From Rubritepida sp. (lineage in GTDB: Bacteria > Pseudomonadota > Alphaproteobacteria > Acetobacterales > Acetobacteraceae), in NCBI GenBank assembly GCA_028291455.1, contig JAQGHY010000221.1, positions 1 to 51,359 on the forward strand: DNA of 51,359 nucleotides, written 5' to 3'. The notes beneath the pieces were generated by a model. The model ran no database searches. It was not told the DNA's origin and saw only the letters and a list, made by a program, of their open reading frames with translations. Position 1 is the stretch's first letter. Every line of letters begins with the position of its first letter. The position numbers and the translations under genes are program-made. Shown here piece by piece: positions 9,145-18,327 of this stretch.

Positions 9145-10350
9145 CTAAGAAACTGAAACCCCAGCCCGTATGATCTCTCGCCCCGGCGAGCCGCCGAGCC
9201 AGTAGCAGAGCTCCGCCGGCTGGGTGATGTCCCAGAGCACGAAGTCCGCTGGCAGCCCGGCTCGCAACTCGCCGACCTTTCCAGCCAGGCCCGCAGCGCG
9301 CGCCGCATGCACGGTATAGCCACGCAGCGCCTCGACTGGCGTCATGCGGAAGAACGAGCAGCCCAGCGCCAGCACCAGCAGCGGCGAGAGCGTGGGCGAA
9401 CTGCCGGGATTGCAGTTGGTGGCCAGCGCCATGCGGACGCCGTGCTTGCGCAGCCATTCGACCGGCGGGCGGCGCGGCTCGTTGAGGAACAGCGTCGATC
9501 CCGGCAGCAGCGTGGCAACGGTCCCGGCCGCGGCCATGGCCACGACCGAAGCCTCGCTGGAATACTCCAGGTGGTCGGCCGAGAGCGCGCCGATGCCGGC
9601 CAGGATGCCGCCGCCGCCGGCATCGCCGTACTGATCGGTATGGCCCTTGACCGGCAGGCCCGCCCGCTGCGCGGCGGCGTAGAGGCGCAGCATGTCCACC
9701 GGCTGGATGGACAGGCCCTCGATGCCGCCGTCGCAGATATCCACCAGGCCCTCGGCGATCGCGGCGGGCAGCACGACCTCCGCGAGATAGGTCAGGTACT
9801 CCGCCGAGCGGCCCTTGAATTCCGGCGGCGTGACATGCGCGCCGAGGAAGGAGGTCACGACGCGGATGCCGTTCTCCCGCCCCAGCCGCCGCGCGGCGCG
9901 CAGCATGCGAAGCTCGCTCTCGAGATCGAGGCCATAGCCCGACTTGATCTCGACGGTGGTGACGCCCTCGCTCATCAGCCGCAGCAGGCGCGGGGTGGCG
10001 CCGGCGACGAGATCGTCCTCGCTGGCGGCGCGCGTGGCGTACATGGTGGCGAGGATGCCGCCGCCCTCGGCCGCGAGCTCGGCCCGCGTGGCGCCGCCGA
10101 GCTGCCGCTCGAATTCGCCGATGCGGTTGCCGGCGAAGACGAGATGCGTGTGCGGATCGACGAAGCCGGGCAGGATGAAGCGCCCGCCGGCATCATGCGT
10201 GCGCCGGGCATCGTTGGCAGGCAGTTCCGACATCGGCCCAACCCAGGCGATATGTCCGTCCCGCACGGCGATGGCGCCGGGCTCGATGAGGCCGAGCGCG
10301 TCGCCCTGCATCGTCGCGATGCGCGCATCGGTCCAGAGGTCATCCCACAT
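9145..10350 (-). CDS. hutI: imidazolonepropionase
   Basis: A 401-residue cytosolic amidohydrolase that opens 4-imidazolone-5-propanoate to N-formimino-L-glutamate, the third step of histidine breakdown. The metal ligands H67 and H69 lie in FVDPHTHLVFAG, and HutI-specific features are NRIGEFERQLGG, IKSGYGLDLESELRML, KGHTDQYGDAGG, and the LATNCNPGSSPTLS segment near the active site. Length is normal. The other hut genes are not in this window, so histidine degradation is either encoded elsewhere or this gene was split from its operon. The start codon has no obvious Shine-Dalgarno sequence. Confidence 0.93.
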   Translation of the reverse strand: MWDDLWTDARIATMQGDALGLIEPGAIAVRDGHIAWVGPMSELPANDARRTHDAGGRFILPGFVDPHTHLVFAGNRIGEFERQLGGATRAELAAEGGGILATMYATRAASEDDLVAGATPRLLRLMSEGVTTVEIKSGYGLDLESELRMLRAARRLGRENGIRVVTSFLGAHVTPPEFKGRSAEYLTYLAEVVLPAAIAEGLVDICDGGIEGLSIQPVDMLRLYAAAQRAGLPVKGHTDQYGDAGGGGILAGIGALSADHLEYSSEASVVAMAAAGTVATLLPGSTLFLNEPRRPPVEWLRKHGVRMALATNCNPGSSPTLSPLLVLALGCSFFRMTPVEALRGYTVHAARAAGLAGKVGELRAGLPADFVLWDITQPAELCYWLGGSPGREIIRAGVSVS

Positions 10351-10429
10351 GCAAGTCGATGTCCATAAGGATTTCCAGTGAGAGCACCGGCATGTCGTAG
10401 CGGCGGAAGCGCCGGTGGGCCAATGTTTC

Positions 10430-11992
10430 TTATCCTGCCGGGCGAAGGCTCATCGCCAGGGTCCGCTCGTCGCTGCGCGGCTCGTAGACGAAGCCGCGCC
10501 GGGTGGCCCAGATATTCACCTGATGGTGCAGCGGGATGATGGCTTGGTCGCGCATGGCGATGCCAGTGGCCTGCCGATACAGGGCTTCCCGCGCGGCGAG
10601 GTCGATGGTGCCCATCGCCCGGTCCAGCGCGGCGTCGAAGCCCGCGCTGCTGTAGTGCGAGCGGTTCGTGGATCCCCGCCCGCGCGAGCTGTCCGTGGTG
10701 GCGAGAAGGTTGGCGAGCGGGCTGTCGGGCTCGCCCGTGCCGGTGCCCCAGCCGAGCAGGCCTACGCTGAATTCGTCGCGCACCGAGCGCGTGAAGAAGG
10801 CCGAGGAGGGCAGCGCCTCAACGCGCACGCGCACCCCGATGCGCGCCCACATCTGCGCGATCGCCTGGAGGATCTGCGCATCGTTCACGTAGCGGTCGTT
10901 GGGGCCGTGCAGGGTCAGGCTGAAGCCCTGCGGAAAGCCCGCCTCGGCCAGGAGTTTGCGTGCGGCCTCGGGATCATAGGCGTCGGGCAGCAGCGCGGGA
11001 TCGTGGCCCACGCTGCCGGCGGGCAGGAGCTGGCCCGACGGCGCGGCCTGCCCGTCCATCACCTGCGAGACGATGCCGGCGCGATTGATGGCGAGCGAAA
11101 GGGCGTGTCGCACGCGGACGTCGCGCAGCGGGTTGGATGGCAGCGGGCGGCCCTGATGGTCGGTGACGAAGGGCGTCTGGTCGCGCCAGCCGTCGAGGTA
11201 GAGGTAGATGTTGCGCAGGCTTGGCTTGCTGAAGACGGCGATGCGGGAGTCGCGTGCGAGGTCCGCGACGTCGCGCGTCGGCACCTGGTCGATAAGATCC
11301 ACGTCGCCGGCCTTGAGTGCGGCCAGCCGCGCGCTGTCATTGCCGATAAAGCGGTAGGTGATGCGGTTCCAAGCGACCGGCCCGCCGTACCAATCCCCGT
11401 TGCGCGCGAGGACCGCGCGGTCGCCGGGCGTGTAGGAGACGAGGCGGTAGGGACCGGTGCCGATGGCGGCGCGGCCGCTGTTGTAGTCCGCCGTGGTCAT
11501 GCCCTCGCCCTGTCGCCGGCCGGTCATGGGCAGGCCCTGCATCATCGCGGGGATGAGCGGGGCGGGCGTATCCGTAACGAAGCGGACGGTGAGGGGATCG
11601 ACGACCACGACCTCGCGCACCGGGCGCGTGAAGAAGGCGTAGGAGGAGGGGCTGCCGGCGACGTTGGGCACGCGCTGGAAGGTGAAGGCCACGTCGTCGG
11701 CGGTGAAGGGCGTGCCGTCGTGGAAGCGGATGCCGGGGCGGAGGTGGAATTCCCAGGTGGTGGGCGAGGTCGCCTCCCAGCGATCCGCCAGGCCCGCCTG
11801 CGGGCGGAGGTCGGCATCGGGCTCCAGCAGCCGGTCGAAAAGGTGCTGCGTCAGCGCGCTGTTGGGCGTGAGGTTGTGAAAATGCGGATCGAGCGAGGTG
11901 AAGGCGCCGCCGACGGCGATGTTCACATCCTGCGCGAGCGCGGGCGCGGCGCCGAGAAGCAGGAAAGCCAAGGCCGAGGCGAGACGTGACAT
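10430..11992 (-). CDS. orphan ABC substrate-binding protein, peptide family (SBP_bac_5)
   Basis: A 520-residue exported binding protein. Signal peptide MSRLASALAFLLLGAAPALA with cleavage after ALA, then the mature start QDVNIAVGGAFTSLDPHFHN. Family motifs are SPTTWEFHLRPGIRFHDG followed by FTADDVAFTF, and the IGTGPYRLVSYTPGDRAVL region. The frame is open for about 1.8 kb further upstream on this strand, but that part is antisense to the deaminase gene and is not coding; the signal peptide fixes the start at 11992. No permease or ATPase gene is next to it: hutI follows 79 bases downstream in the same direction and the deaminase is divergent. It may borrow the importer encoded at 2084-7461 or another elsewhere. 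Confidence 0.9.
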   Translation of the reverse strand: MSRLASALAFLLLGAAPALAQDVNIAVGGAFTSLDPHFHNLTPNSALTQHLFDRLLEPDADLRPQAGLADRWEATSPTTWEFHLRPGIRFHDGTPFTADDVAFTFQRVPNVAGSPSSYAFFTRPVREVVVVDPLTVRFVTDTPAPLIPAMMQGLPMTGRRQGEGMTTADYNSGRAAIGTGPYRLVSYTPGDRAVLARNGDWYGGPVAWNRITYRFIGNDSARLAALKAGDVDLIDQVPTRDVADLARDSRIAVFSKPSLRNIYLYLDGWRDQTPFVTDHQGRPLPSNPLRDVRVRHALSLAINRAGIVSQVMDGQAAPSGQLLPAGSVGHDPALLPDAYDPEAARKLLAEAGFPQGFSLTLHGPNDRYVNDAQILQAIAQMWARIGVRVRVEALPSSAFFTRSVRDEFSVGLLGWGTGTGEPDSPLANLLATTDSSRGRGSTNRSHYSSAGFDAALDRAMGTIDLAAREALYRQATGIAMRDQAIIPLHHQVNIWATRRGFVYEPRSDERTLAMSLRPAG

Positions 11993-12064
11993 GGCGATCC
12001 TCAACCTTGCATCGAGGCGCAACTGTGGAAGAGTGACGGCGCGCCGCGCAATAGGGGAAGTCAT

Positions 12065-13462
12065 ATGGATATGCTGATTACGGACACCGTCGTCGTCACC
12101 TGCGACGACGGGCGGAACCTGCTGGACCGCGCCGCCATCGCCATCCGCGGCGACCGCATCGCGGCGGTGGGCGACAGCGCCACGCTGGAACAGGAATTTC
12201 CCGATCTCCCGCGGTTTCCCGGGCGCGGGCTCGCGGTATTTCCCGGCTTCATCAACGCGCATACGCATACGGCGCTGACGGTGTTGCGCGGCACCGTCGA
12301 GGATTGGGGCGGCAACGCCGTCTACGGCTATATGTCGCCGGTCTCCTACGAGATGTCGCCGGCCGAGCGCGCGGTGATGGTGAGCATGGGTTGCCTGGAG
12401 GCGATCCGCTCCGGCTGCACCACCCTGGTCGATCCGTTCCGGCACATCCCGCATTATATCGATGCCATGGCCGCGACGGGCCTGCGCCTCTGGGTCTCGG
12501 AGAACTGCGCCGACATCAACACGCTGCGCATCCGCCTCGGCGACTACAGCGTCGACGAGGAATTCGGCCGGGTCTTCCTGGATCGCACGGTGCAGGCCAT
12601 CGAGGATTGGCAGGGGCGCGGCGAGGGCCGCGTGAACTTCCAGATCGCGGCGCATGCGCCGGACAATTGCTCGCCCGCGATGCTGCACAAGCTGAGCGAG
12701 CTCGCGGTGAAATACGGGCTGACGCGCGCGGTGCATCTGGCGCAGAGCATGGAGGAGGTGCGCGCCGTTGCGGCCATGCATGGCGGGCTCACGCCGGCGG
12801 GCTACCTCGATCGTGAGGGCTTCCTCGGGCCGGATCTGGTCGGCGCGCACTGGACCTTCTGCACGCCGGCGGATGTGGAGCTGCTGGCCTCGCGCGGGAC
12901 GCAGATGGCGCATTGCCCGGCCAACTCCTCGCGCCGGGGGCCGCATATGGCCCCGCTCGGCTTGATCCGCGATGCCGGGGTGAACATCGCCCTCGGCACC
13001 GACAACATGACCGAGGATATGTTCCACGCGCTGAAGATCGGGCTGATCACGCATCGCGGCGGGCGGGGCCGCGAGGTCGAGGGCGGCGTGAATCCGGCGC
13101 CCCAGGCCATGTTGGACGGCATCACCCGCAACGGTGCGCGTTCGGTCGGCGCGATGGACATCATCGGCTCGATCGAGGTGGGCAAGAAGGCCGACCTCAC
13201 CATGCTGGACCTCAACACACCGAGCCTGCGGCCAATCATCAACCTGGTCTCCAGCGTGGTGCATTACGGCCATCCCGGCGCGGTGCATTCGGTGATGGTC
13301 GACGGCGAATTTCTGATGCGGGACCGCAAGGTTCTGACGATGGACGAGGAGGCGCTGATGGCCGAGGCGCAGAAGGTGGCGCGCCGCGTCTGGGAGGGGA
13401 TGCTGACGAAGAACCCGGACATGCCGCCGCCCCCCGGCGGCCTGCGCTGGCTGGATGTGTAG
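12065..13462 (+). CDS. amidohydrolase of the TRZ/ATZ (cytosine/SAH/8-oxoguanine deaminase-like) group
   Basis: A 465-residue metal-dependent hydrolase or deaminase. Seen motifs are the N-terminal beta-sandwich (DTVVVTCDDGRNLLD), metal ligands H66 and H68 in FPGFINAHTHTALTVLRG, a further His in VGAHWTFCTPADVELL, the HCPANSSRRG segment, and the metal Asp in LGTDNMTEDMFHALK. The motif set is that of the chlorohydrolase/SAH-deaminase branch rather than HutI. The substrate, probably an amine or amide on a heterocycle, is not determinable. It is divergent from an orphan peptide-type binding protein (72-base gap) and convergent with the hybrid kinase, 8 bases apart at the stops. Confidence 0.85.
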   Translation: MDMLITDTVVVTCDDGRNLLDRAAIAIRGDRIAAVGDSATLEQEFPDLPRFPGRGLAVFPGFINAHTHTALTVLRGTVEDWGGNAVYGYMSPVSYEMSPAERAVMVSMGCLEAIRSGCTTLVDPFRHIPHYIDAMAATGLRLWVSENCADINTLRIRLGDYSVDEEFGRVFLDRTVQAIEDWQGRGEGRVNFQIAAHAPDNCSPAMLHKLSELAVKYGLTRAVHLAQSMEEVRAVAAMHGGLTPAGYLDREGFLGPDLVGAHWTFCTPADVELLASRGTQMAHCPANSSRRGPHMAPLGLIRDAGVNIALGTDNMTEDMFHALKIGLITHRGGRGREVEGGVNPAPQAMLDGITRNGARSVGAMDIIGSIEVGKKADLTMLDLNTPSLRPIINLVSSVVHYGHPGAVHSVMVDGEFLMRDRKVLTMDEEALMAEAQKVARRVWEGMLTKNPDMPPPPGGLRWLDV

Positions 13463-13470
13463 CAGGCGGC

Positions 13471-16257
13471 CTACGCGGCGACGGTGATCGTCTCCAGCAA
13501 GGGCAGCGTCTCGGCTTCGACGCCGGGGATCGCCCGCAGATGCGGGCCGACATCCTGCGCCGCGCGAAGGGCGCGCTGCAGCGTGTCGATCGCCGCACTC
13601 AGCCGCTCCGCGCCCAGGCTGCGGGCCGGCTCCAGCACCATATGCGCCGCCTGCCGCATCCGCGTCGGGTCGCGCGCGATGCCGGACATGGCGAGGGTGG
13701 CGCAGCCCTGGCGGATTTCCCCGATCATGTCGCGGATCGCATGGCCGGCGAGGGGCCCCAGCTCGGCCGCCAGCCGCCGCAGCGTTGCCTCGTTGAGCAG
13801 CGGCGCGGCGTCGGTCACCGGCGCGGGGCCCGGCCGCCGCCATGAGTGCCCGGCGACGAGGTCTCGCATGGCCGTGAGCATCGCATCGCGATCGATCGGC
13901 TTGGCCAGGTGGCCGTCCATGCCGGCCTCATAGCAGGCCGAGATTTCCTCCGGAAGCGTGGAGGCGGTGACGCCGAGGATCGGCACGGTGCCACGCGGCG
14001 CGGGCAGGCGGCGGATGCGCCGCGTCGCCTCCAGTCCGCCGATGCCGGGCATGTGCACATCCATCAGCACGATGTCGTAGGTCCCGCGCTCGACGGCAGC
14101 GATCGCGTCCGCACCGCCGGCGACAAATTCCAGCTGGTGGCCCATAGGCGCCAGCAGCGCCTGCACCACGAGGCGGTTGGGTGCCAGGTCGTCCACCACG
14201 AGCACACGCAGCCCATCCATCGGCGGCTGGGGTGCGGGCGGCGGGGGTTCGGCCAGGAGGCGCAACTCCGGCAGCGGCAGTTCCAGCCAGAAGAGCGCGC
14301 CGACCCCCGGCTCGCTGTCGCAGCCGATGGCGCCGCCCATCGCGGCCGCGAGGCGAGCGGTGATGGCGAGGCCGAGGCCGGTGCCCAGGCCCTCGGGCTC
14401 CGCATGCGGCGAGAGCTGGGTGAAGTCGCGGAAGAGCAGGTGGCGCTTGTCGTTCGGCACGCCGGGTCCGCTATCCTGCACCTCCATGCGGATGCCCTGG
14501 AGGCCGCGGCCGAGCGCGCGCACGCGCAGCTCGATATGGCCGCCATTGGGCGTGAACTTCACCGCGTTGGAGAGCAGGTTCAGCAGCATCTGGCGCAGCC
14601 GCATCGCATCGGCCTCGACCACCTCGGGAGAGCCCTGGGCGATATCGAGGGTGAGGCGCAGGCGCTTGCGGTCCACATCGGGCGCCATCAGCCCAACACA
14701 GGCCTCGAAGAGCGGGCGCAGCGTGACGGGGCGGGCGTCGAGATCGAGCTGTCCGGACTCGATCTTGGAGAGGTCCAGCAGGCGGTTCACCAACTCGCGC
14801 AAATGGCCGCCGGCATCGTGCAGCAGGCGCATCTGCTCGCGCTGGGTGGGGGCGAGCTGGTTGTCCTGCAGCAGCGCCTGGGCGAAGCCGAGCATGCTGT
14901 TCAGCGGCGTGCGCAGCTCGTGCGACATGCGCGCGAGGAAGAGGCTCTTGGCCTCGTCCTCGGCATGGGCGGCGTCGCGCGCGGCGGCGAGCTCCTCGTT
15001 GGCGCGCTTCAGGGCAGTGATGTCGGTGCGGATGCCGATGGTGCCGCCATCGGGCGTCATGCGCTCGGTGATGAGAACCCAGCGGCCGTCGGGCAGGTAG
15101 CGCTCGATCGCATGGCCCTTGGAGCGGCGCCAGCGGACCATCTCGTCGATGAAGCTTTCTATGTCGCCATCGAGCTGCGGGAATTGGCCGCGGAGGGCGG
15201 CCTCACGCATGATGTCGCGATAGAGCGCGCCTTCCTTGAGGAAGGGCGCGGCCAGCGCATACATCTCGCGGAAGCGCTGGTTGCAGATCACCAGCCGGTC
15301 GTCGGGTCCGAAGACGACGAAGCCGTCGGTCATGCTGTCGAGCGCGCTGGCGAGGGTGGTCCGCCAGCGGTCGTTTGCCGCACCGTCCCGCTGGCGCAGC
15401 ACGACGATCAGCAATCCGGCCAGGCTGACGATCATCACCGCGAAGGCCGCGGAGAAGAACAGCGCCGGCCAGCGCTCCCCGGCCCAAACGGCCAGCGCCG
15501 CCTCGCGCCCGATTGCCACGCGAATGGTGAGGTTGCCGTAGAGCGTGGGCCGCGAATGCGTGAGCGCGCCGGGCTCGATATCCTGGCGCGTGCCGATCAG
15601 CGCCTCGTCATGCGGCAAGACGGCGAGGATGGTGCCGTCCTGGCGCAGCAGCGTGACGCGCAGCCCGGGCGCATCGCCGCCCGAGCCGAGCAGCGCGCCG
15701 AGCCCGGCGAGCGGAATTTCCGCCATGGCAAACGCCCCCGGCAGGCCCGCGACATTGACCGGATGGGCGAAGAGCAGCGCCCATTCCCGCGAGGCTGGGT
15801 TGCGGATGGGCCCGCCGATCCGCAGCCCGCCCTCATGCAGGCCGTAATCGGCAAAAGTGGGCCCGTTGGGCAGCGGCAGACGCCGGCGGCGATAAACGCT
15901 GAGCGCGGTAGCGACGGCCTGGCCAGAATTGTCGAGCAGCAGCAGGTCGCGGAAGATCAGGTTTTGGTTGTTGAGCTCCTGCAGGATGTCGTTCGCCCGA
16001 CCGGCATCGAAGCGGCCCTCGCGGTTGAGCGTGCCGAGGATGATGGGCAGGCCGAAAAGCGCGGCCTCAACCTGGGTGAAGTTGCGATTGATACTGGCTT
16101 CCACGGCACGGCCGATGCGCTCGCCGGTCTGGTCGGCATTGGCCAGCGCATCCTGCCGGCCGCGTCCGATCAGCAGCACCGTGGCCAGCAACTGCACGAG
16201 CAGCAGGGCCAGTGCGGCGCCGAGGACGGCACGCTGAAGGGGACGGGAAAGTGGCAT
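13471..16257 (-). CDS. hybrid sensor histidine kinase with receiver and Hpt-like domains
   Basis: A 928-residue membrane histidine kinase. Order: TM helix ~10-30, extracytoplasmic sensor ~31-260 (Cache-like by layout), TM helix ~265-287, PAS ~300-415 (ALDSMTDGFVVFGPDDRL), HisKA with H446 in MSHELRTPLNSML, HATPase_c ~545-660 (NLLSNAVKFTPNGG, DSGPGV, GTGLGL), receiver ~684-800 with acceptor D733 in LMDVHMPG, and a C-terminal Hpt-like domain with H872. The Hpt motif reads AHMVLEPARSLGAERL, lacking the usual Lys-Gly after the His, so transfer may be altered or lost. No separate response regulator is adjacent. The start at 16257 has no clear Shine-Dalgarno sequence. Signal and target are unknown. 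Confidence 0.88.
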   Translation of the reverse strand: MPLSRPLQRAVLGAALALLLVQLLATVLLIGRGRQDALANADQTGERIGRAVEASINRNFTQVEAALFGLPIILGTLNREGRFDAGRANDILQELNNQNLIFRDLLLLDNSGQAVATALSVYRRRRLPLPNGPTFADYGLHEGGLRIGGPIRNPASREWALLFAHPVNVAGLPGAFAMAEIPLAGLGALLGSGGDAPGLRVTLLRQDGTILAVLPHDEALIGTRQDIEPGALTHSRPTLYGNLTIRVAIGREAALAVWAGERWPALFFSAAFAVMIVSLAGLLIVVLRQRDGAANDRWRTTLASALDSMTDGFVVFGPDDRLVICNQRFREMYALAAPFLKEGALYRDIMREAALRGQFPQLDGDIESFIDEMVRWRRSKGHAIERYLPDGRWVLITERMTPDGGTIGIRTDITALKRANEELAAARDAAHAEDEAKSLFLARMSHELRTPLNSMLGFAQALLQDNQLAPTQREQMRLLHDAGGHLRELVNRLLDLSKIESGQLDLDARPVTLRPLFEACVGLMAPDVDRKRLRLTLDIAQGSPEVVEADAMRLRQMLLNLLSNAVKFTPNGGHIELRVRALGRGLQGIRMEVQDSGPGVPNDKRHLLFRDFTQLSPHAEPEGLGTGLGLAITARLAAAMGGAIGCDSEPGVGALFWLELPLPELRLLAEPPPPAPQPPMDGLRVLVVDDLAPNRLVVQALLAPMGHQLEFVAGGADAIAAVERGTYDIVLMDVHMPGIGGLEATRRIRRLPAPRGTVPILGVTASTLPEEISACYEAGMDGHLAKPIDRDAMLTAMRDLVAGHSWRRPGPAPVTDAAPLLNEATLRRLAAELGPLAGHAIRDMIGEIRQGCATLAMSGIARDPTRMRQAAHMVLEPARSLGAERLSAAIDTLQRALRAAQDVGPHLRAIPGVEAETLPLLETITVAA

Positions 16258-16548
16258 CTCAGGCGGTAAAGGCGACCGCGGTGTGGGATATGTTCAGCAC
16301 CCGCGGCGCCGCGCCGGCGGAATCGGGCTCGAAGCTTCCTGGCCTGGCCGGCCGAACGCCATGAATCTGCACTCCAGAACAGCCCGATGCGGCGAAAGGC
16401 CACCGAAGGCACGGGCCGTTGTGGCGCTATGCAGAAACCTTCAAGAATCCGCTTACTCTCCACAATCCGATTCGCCAACAGGAACCGGTCATCCGCGGCG
16501 CCTCGCACTGGAAAGTTTCATGGATGTGCAAAAATATCTGCGCGGGGT
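16258..16548. other. upstream region of the hybrid kinase
   Basis: This 291-base non-coding stretch lies between the start of the minus-strand kinase gene and the stop of the next minus-strand gene, so it should hold the kinase promoter. I could not pick out a confident promoter, terminator or small gene in it. Confidence 0.35.
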
Positions 16549-17112
16549 TCAGAAGCCCTCGCGGGCCAGGGCGTCAAGGGCCTGGCCGAAGCCGCGGGTC
16601 GAGAATGGCAGCGCCACCTCGCCATTCAGCGCGTCGCGGTATTCCAGCTTGCCTTGGGCTTCACGGGCACGCAGACGCGCCAGAACCGGGGCGGCGAGTT
16701 CCGTGTCGGCGACGCAGCCGCGCGGGCCGCAAGCGCGCAGCGTCACGGGGACCGGCGCCGCCCCGTCCTCCAGGCTCAGCCGCATCGGCACCGCGACCGT
16801 GATGTTGGAGGGGATCAGCACGACGAGGCGCATCGGATCGGCACGGCGGATGCGTCCGAAGGCAAACTGCGCGACCGGCTGGCCACGCTGATCCTGCAGC
16901 GACTGCAGCAGCTCGCAACCGCGCCCGGGCGTTGGCTGAGGCGGGCGCGATTCGCAGCGCATGACCCAGTCGCCGAAGGTAGCCGTGGTGCGGTCGGCCG
17001 GGACAGGCGCGGCGGCGGCGGTAGGCGGGGCTGCGGGGCGCGGAGCCTGCGCCGCGGCAGGAGCGGCGGCGCAAAGCAGCCCGGCCAGGAGATGGACGGA
17101 GGTGAGGCGCAT
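16549..17112 (-). CDS. invasion-associated locus B (IalB) family protein
   Basis: A 187-residue exported protein with a Sec signal peptide (MRLTSVHLLAGLLCAAAPAAA) and an Ala/Pro-rich linker to about residue 42. The mature domain fits the IalB family: FGDWVMRCES, a GCELLQSLQDQRGQPVAQF segment, LVVLIPSNITVAVPMRLSL, and paired cysteines in LRACGPRGCVADTEL. IalB proteins are widespread in alphaproteobacteria as periplasmic or outer-membrane-associated factors; outside pathogens the function is unclear. It is transcribed alone, 75 bases downstream of the Bug gene on the same strand. Confidence 0.82.
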   Translation of the reverse strand: MRLTSVHLLAGLLCAAAPAAAQAPRPAAPPTAAAAPVPADRTTATFGDWVMRCESRPPQPTPGRGCELLQSLQDQRGQPVAQFAFGRIRRADPMRLVVLIPSNITVAVPMRLSLEDGAAPVPVTLRACGPRGCVADTELAAPVLARLRAREAQGKLEYRDALNGEVALPFSTRGFGQALDALAREGF

Positions 17113-17187
17113 CTGAAATCCTGAACTGATCCTGGCGCCATCATAGCCGAGATCGGGGAGCGGCCCAAATCGCCGCCCCCAATTCCG

Positions 17188-18189
17188 TCAATCCGCGAAC
17201 TGCCCGGCGGTCTGGATCACCGGACGCCAGCGCTCCACGTCGGCGATCCAGAAGGCGCGGTGCGCGGCTGGCGTCGCGCGATCCTGCGCCACCGGCTCGG
17301 TCCCGAGATCGGCGAAGCGGCGCATCAGGTTCGGATCTCGCAACGCCGCCTGCAGCGCGGTCGAAAGCCGGTTCACGATCTCCACCGGCGTGCCGCGGGG
17401 GGCATAGAGGCCGTGCCACACGCTCACCTCGAAGCCGGGCATCCCGGCCTCGTTGGCGGTCGGCAGGTCGGGCAAGGAGGGCAGGCGCGTGGCGGTCGTC
17501 ACCGCGAAGGCGCGCACGGTGTTGCCGCGGATCTGCTCGGTCGTGTTGGTGGTCTGGTCGCACAACAGGTCGACCGTGCCGCCGACGAGATCGTTCATCG
17601 CCGGGCCGGTGCCGCGATAGGGCACCGTGGTCAGCTGCACGCCCAGCGCCGACTGGAACAGCAGGCCGCAAAGATGGCTCGCCGCACCCACGCCGGCATT
17701 GGCGAGGTTCATGTTCACCCCCTCGCGCCGCGCCAGCGCCACCAGCTCCTGGAGGTTTGTCGCGGCGATGTTGCGCTTGCCGATGATGGTCATCGGCACC
17801 TCGGTGATGAGGCCCACGGGCTCGAAGCCATTCACCGGATCATAGGCGAGCCGGCGGTACAGCGTCGGGATGGTGCTCATGCCAATGTGGTGGACGAGCA
17901 GCGTGTAGCCGTCCGGCCGGGCCACTGCGACGCGCTGGGCGCCGAGCGTGCCGCCGGCCCCGCCGACATTCTCCACCACGACGGCGCCGCCGAGGTCACG
18001 GCCCATCGCTTCGGCCAGGAGGCGTGCAACCGTGTCGGTCGGGCCTCCAGCCGCGAAGGGGACGATGATCGTGATGGGGCGGCTGGGGTAGGCCTGGGCC
18101 GATGCGCTCGCCGGCGCCATGGCGCAGCAGACCGAAAGTGCGGCGGCAGCTGCCATGGCGGACAGCGAGCGCCTGTTGAGGCGGGACAT
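17188..18189 (-). CDS. Bug family tripartite tricarboxylate transporter substrate-binding protein
   Basis: A 333-residue periplasmic binding protein of the TctC/Bug family. Signal peptide with Arg residues (MSRLNRRSLSAMAAAAALSV) ending ASAQA, then the family start YPSRPITIIVPFAAGGPTDT. Other hallmarks are VVVENVGGAGGTLGAQRVA, PDGYTLLVHHIG, and the VPYRGTGPAMNDLVGGTVDL segment. A strong GGAGGAAATC precedes the ATG at 18189, fixing the start although the frame continues upstream. No TctA/TctB membrane subunits are nearby, which is usual for Bug proteins. The ligand, likely a carboxylate, is unknown. Confidence 0.92.
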   Translation of the reverse strand: MSRLNRRSLSAMAAAAALSVCCAMAPASASAQAYPSRPITIIVPFAAGGPTDTVARLLAEAMGRDLGGAVVVENVGGAGGTLGAQRVAVARPDGYTLLVHHIGMSTIPTLYRRLAYDPVNGFEPVGLITEVPMTIIGKRNIAATNLQELVALARREGVNMNLANAGVGAASHLCGLLFQSALGVQLTTVPYRGTGPAMNDLVGGTVDLLCDQTTNTTEQIRGNTVRAFAVTTATRLPSLPDLPTANEAGMPGFEVSVWHGLYAPRGTPVEIVNRLSTALQAALRDPNLMRRFADLGTEPVAQDRATPAAHRAFWIADVERWRPVIQTAGQFAD

Positions 18190-18327
18190 GATTTCCTCCG
18201 TAGAAGGTCGTGCAGTGTGCGGGCTGTTAAGTTTTTCGACATCTTTGGCGCGGATGGCAATGGCAAAACGGCTGGCGGGATGGCGATACATTGTCTATCC
18301 GCGCCCCATGACCCGTTTTTCCCGCCC

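Noticed and set aside
12000-13843. Very long minus-strand open frame upstream of the orphan binding protein
   Set aside because: It is antisense to the deaminase gene, is Arg/His-rich shadow sequence, and the signal peptide places the real start at 11992.
13846-16269. An 807-codon plus-strand open frame opposite the hybrid kinase
   Set aside because: Shadow of the kinase on the other strand; composition dominated by Arg/Gly/Ala/His with no domain. The kinase has every expected motif.
17260-18327. One-kilobase upstream extension of the TPR-methyltransferase frame
   Set aside because: Antisense to the Bug gene, whose Shine-Dalgarno sequence and signal peptide are clear.
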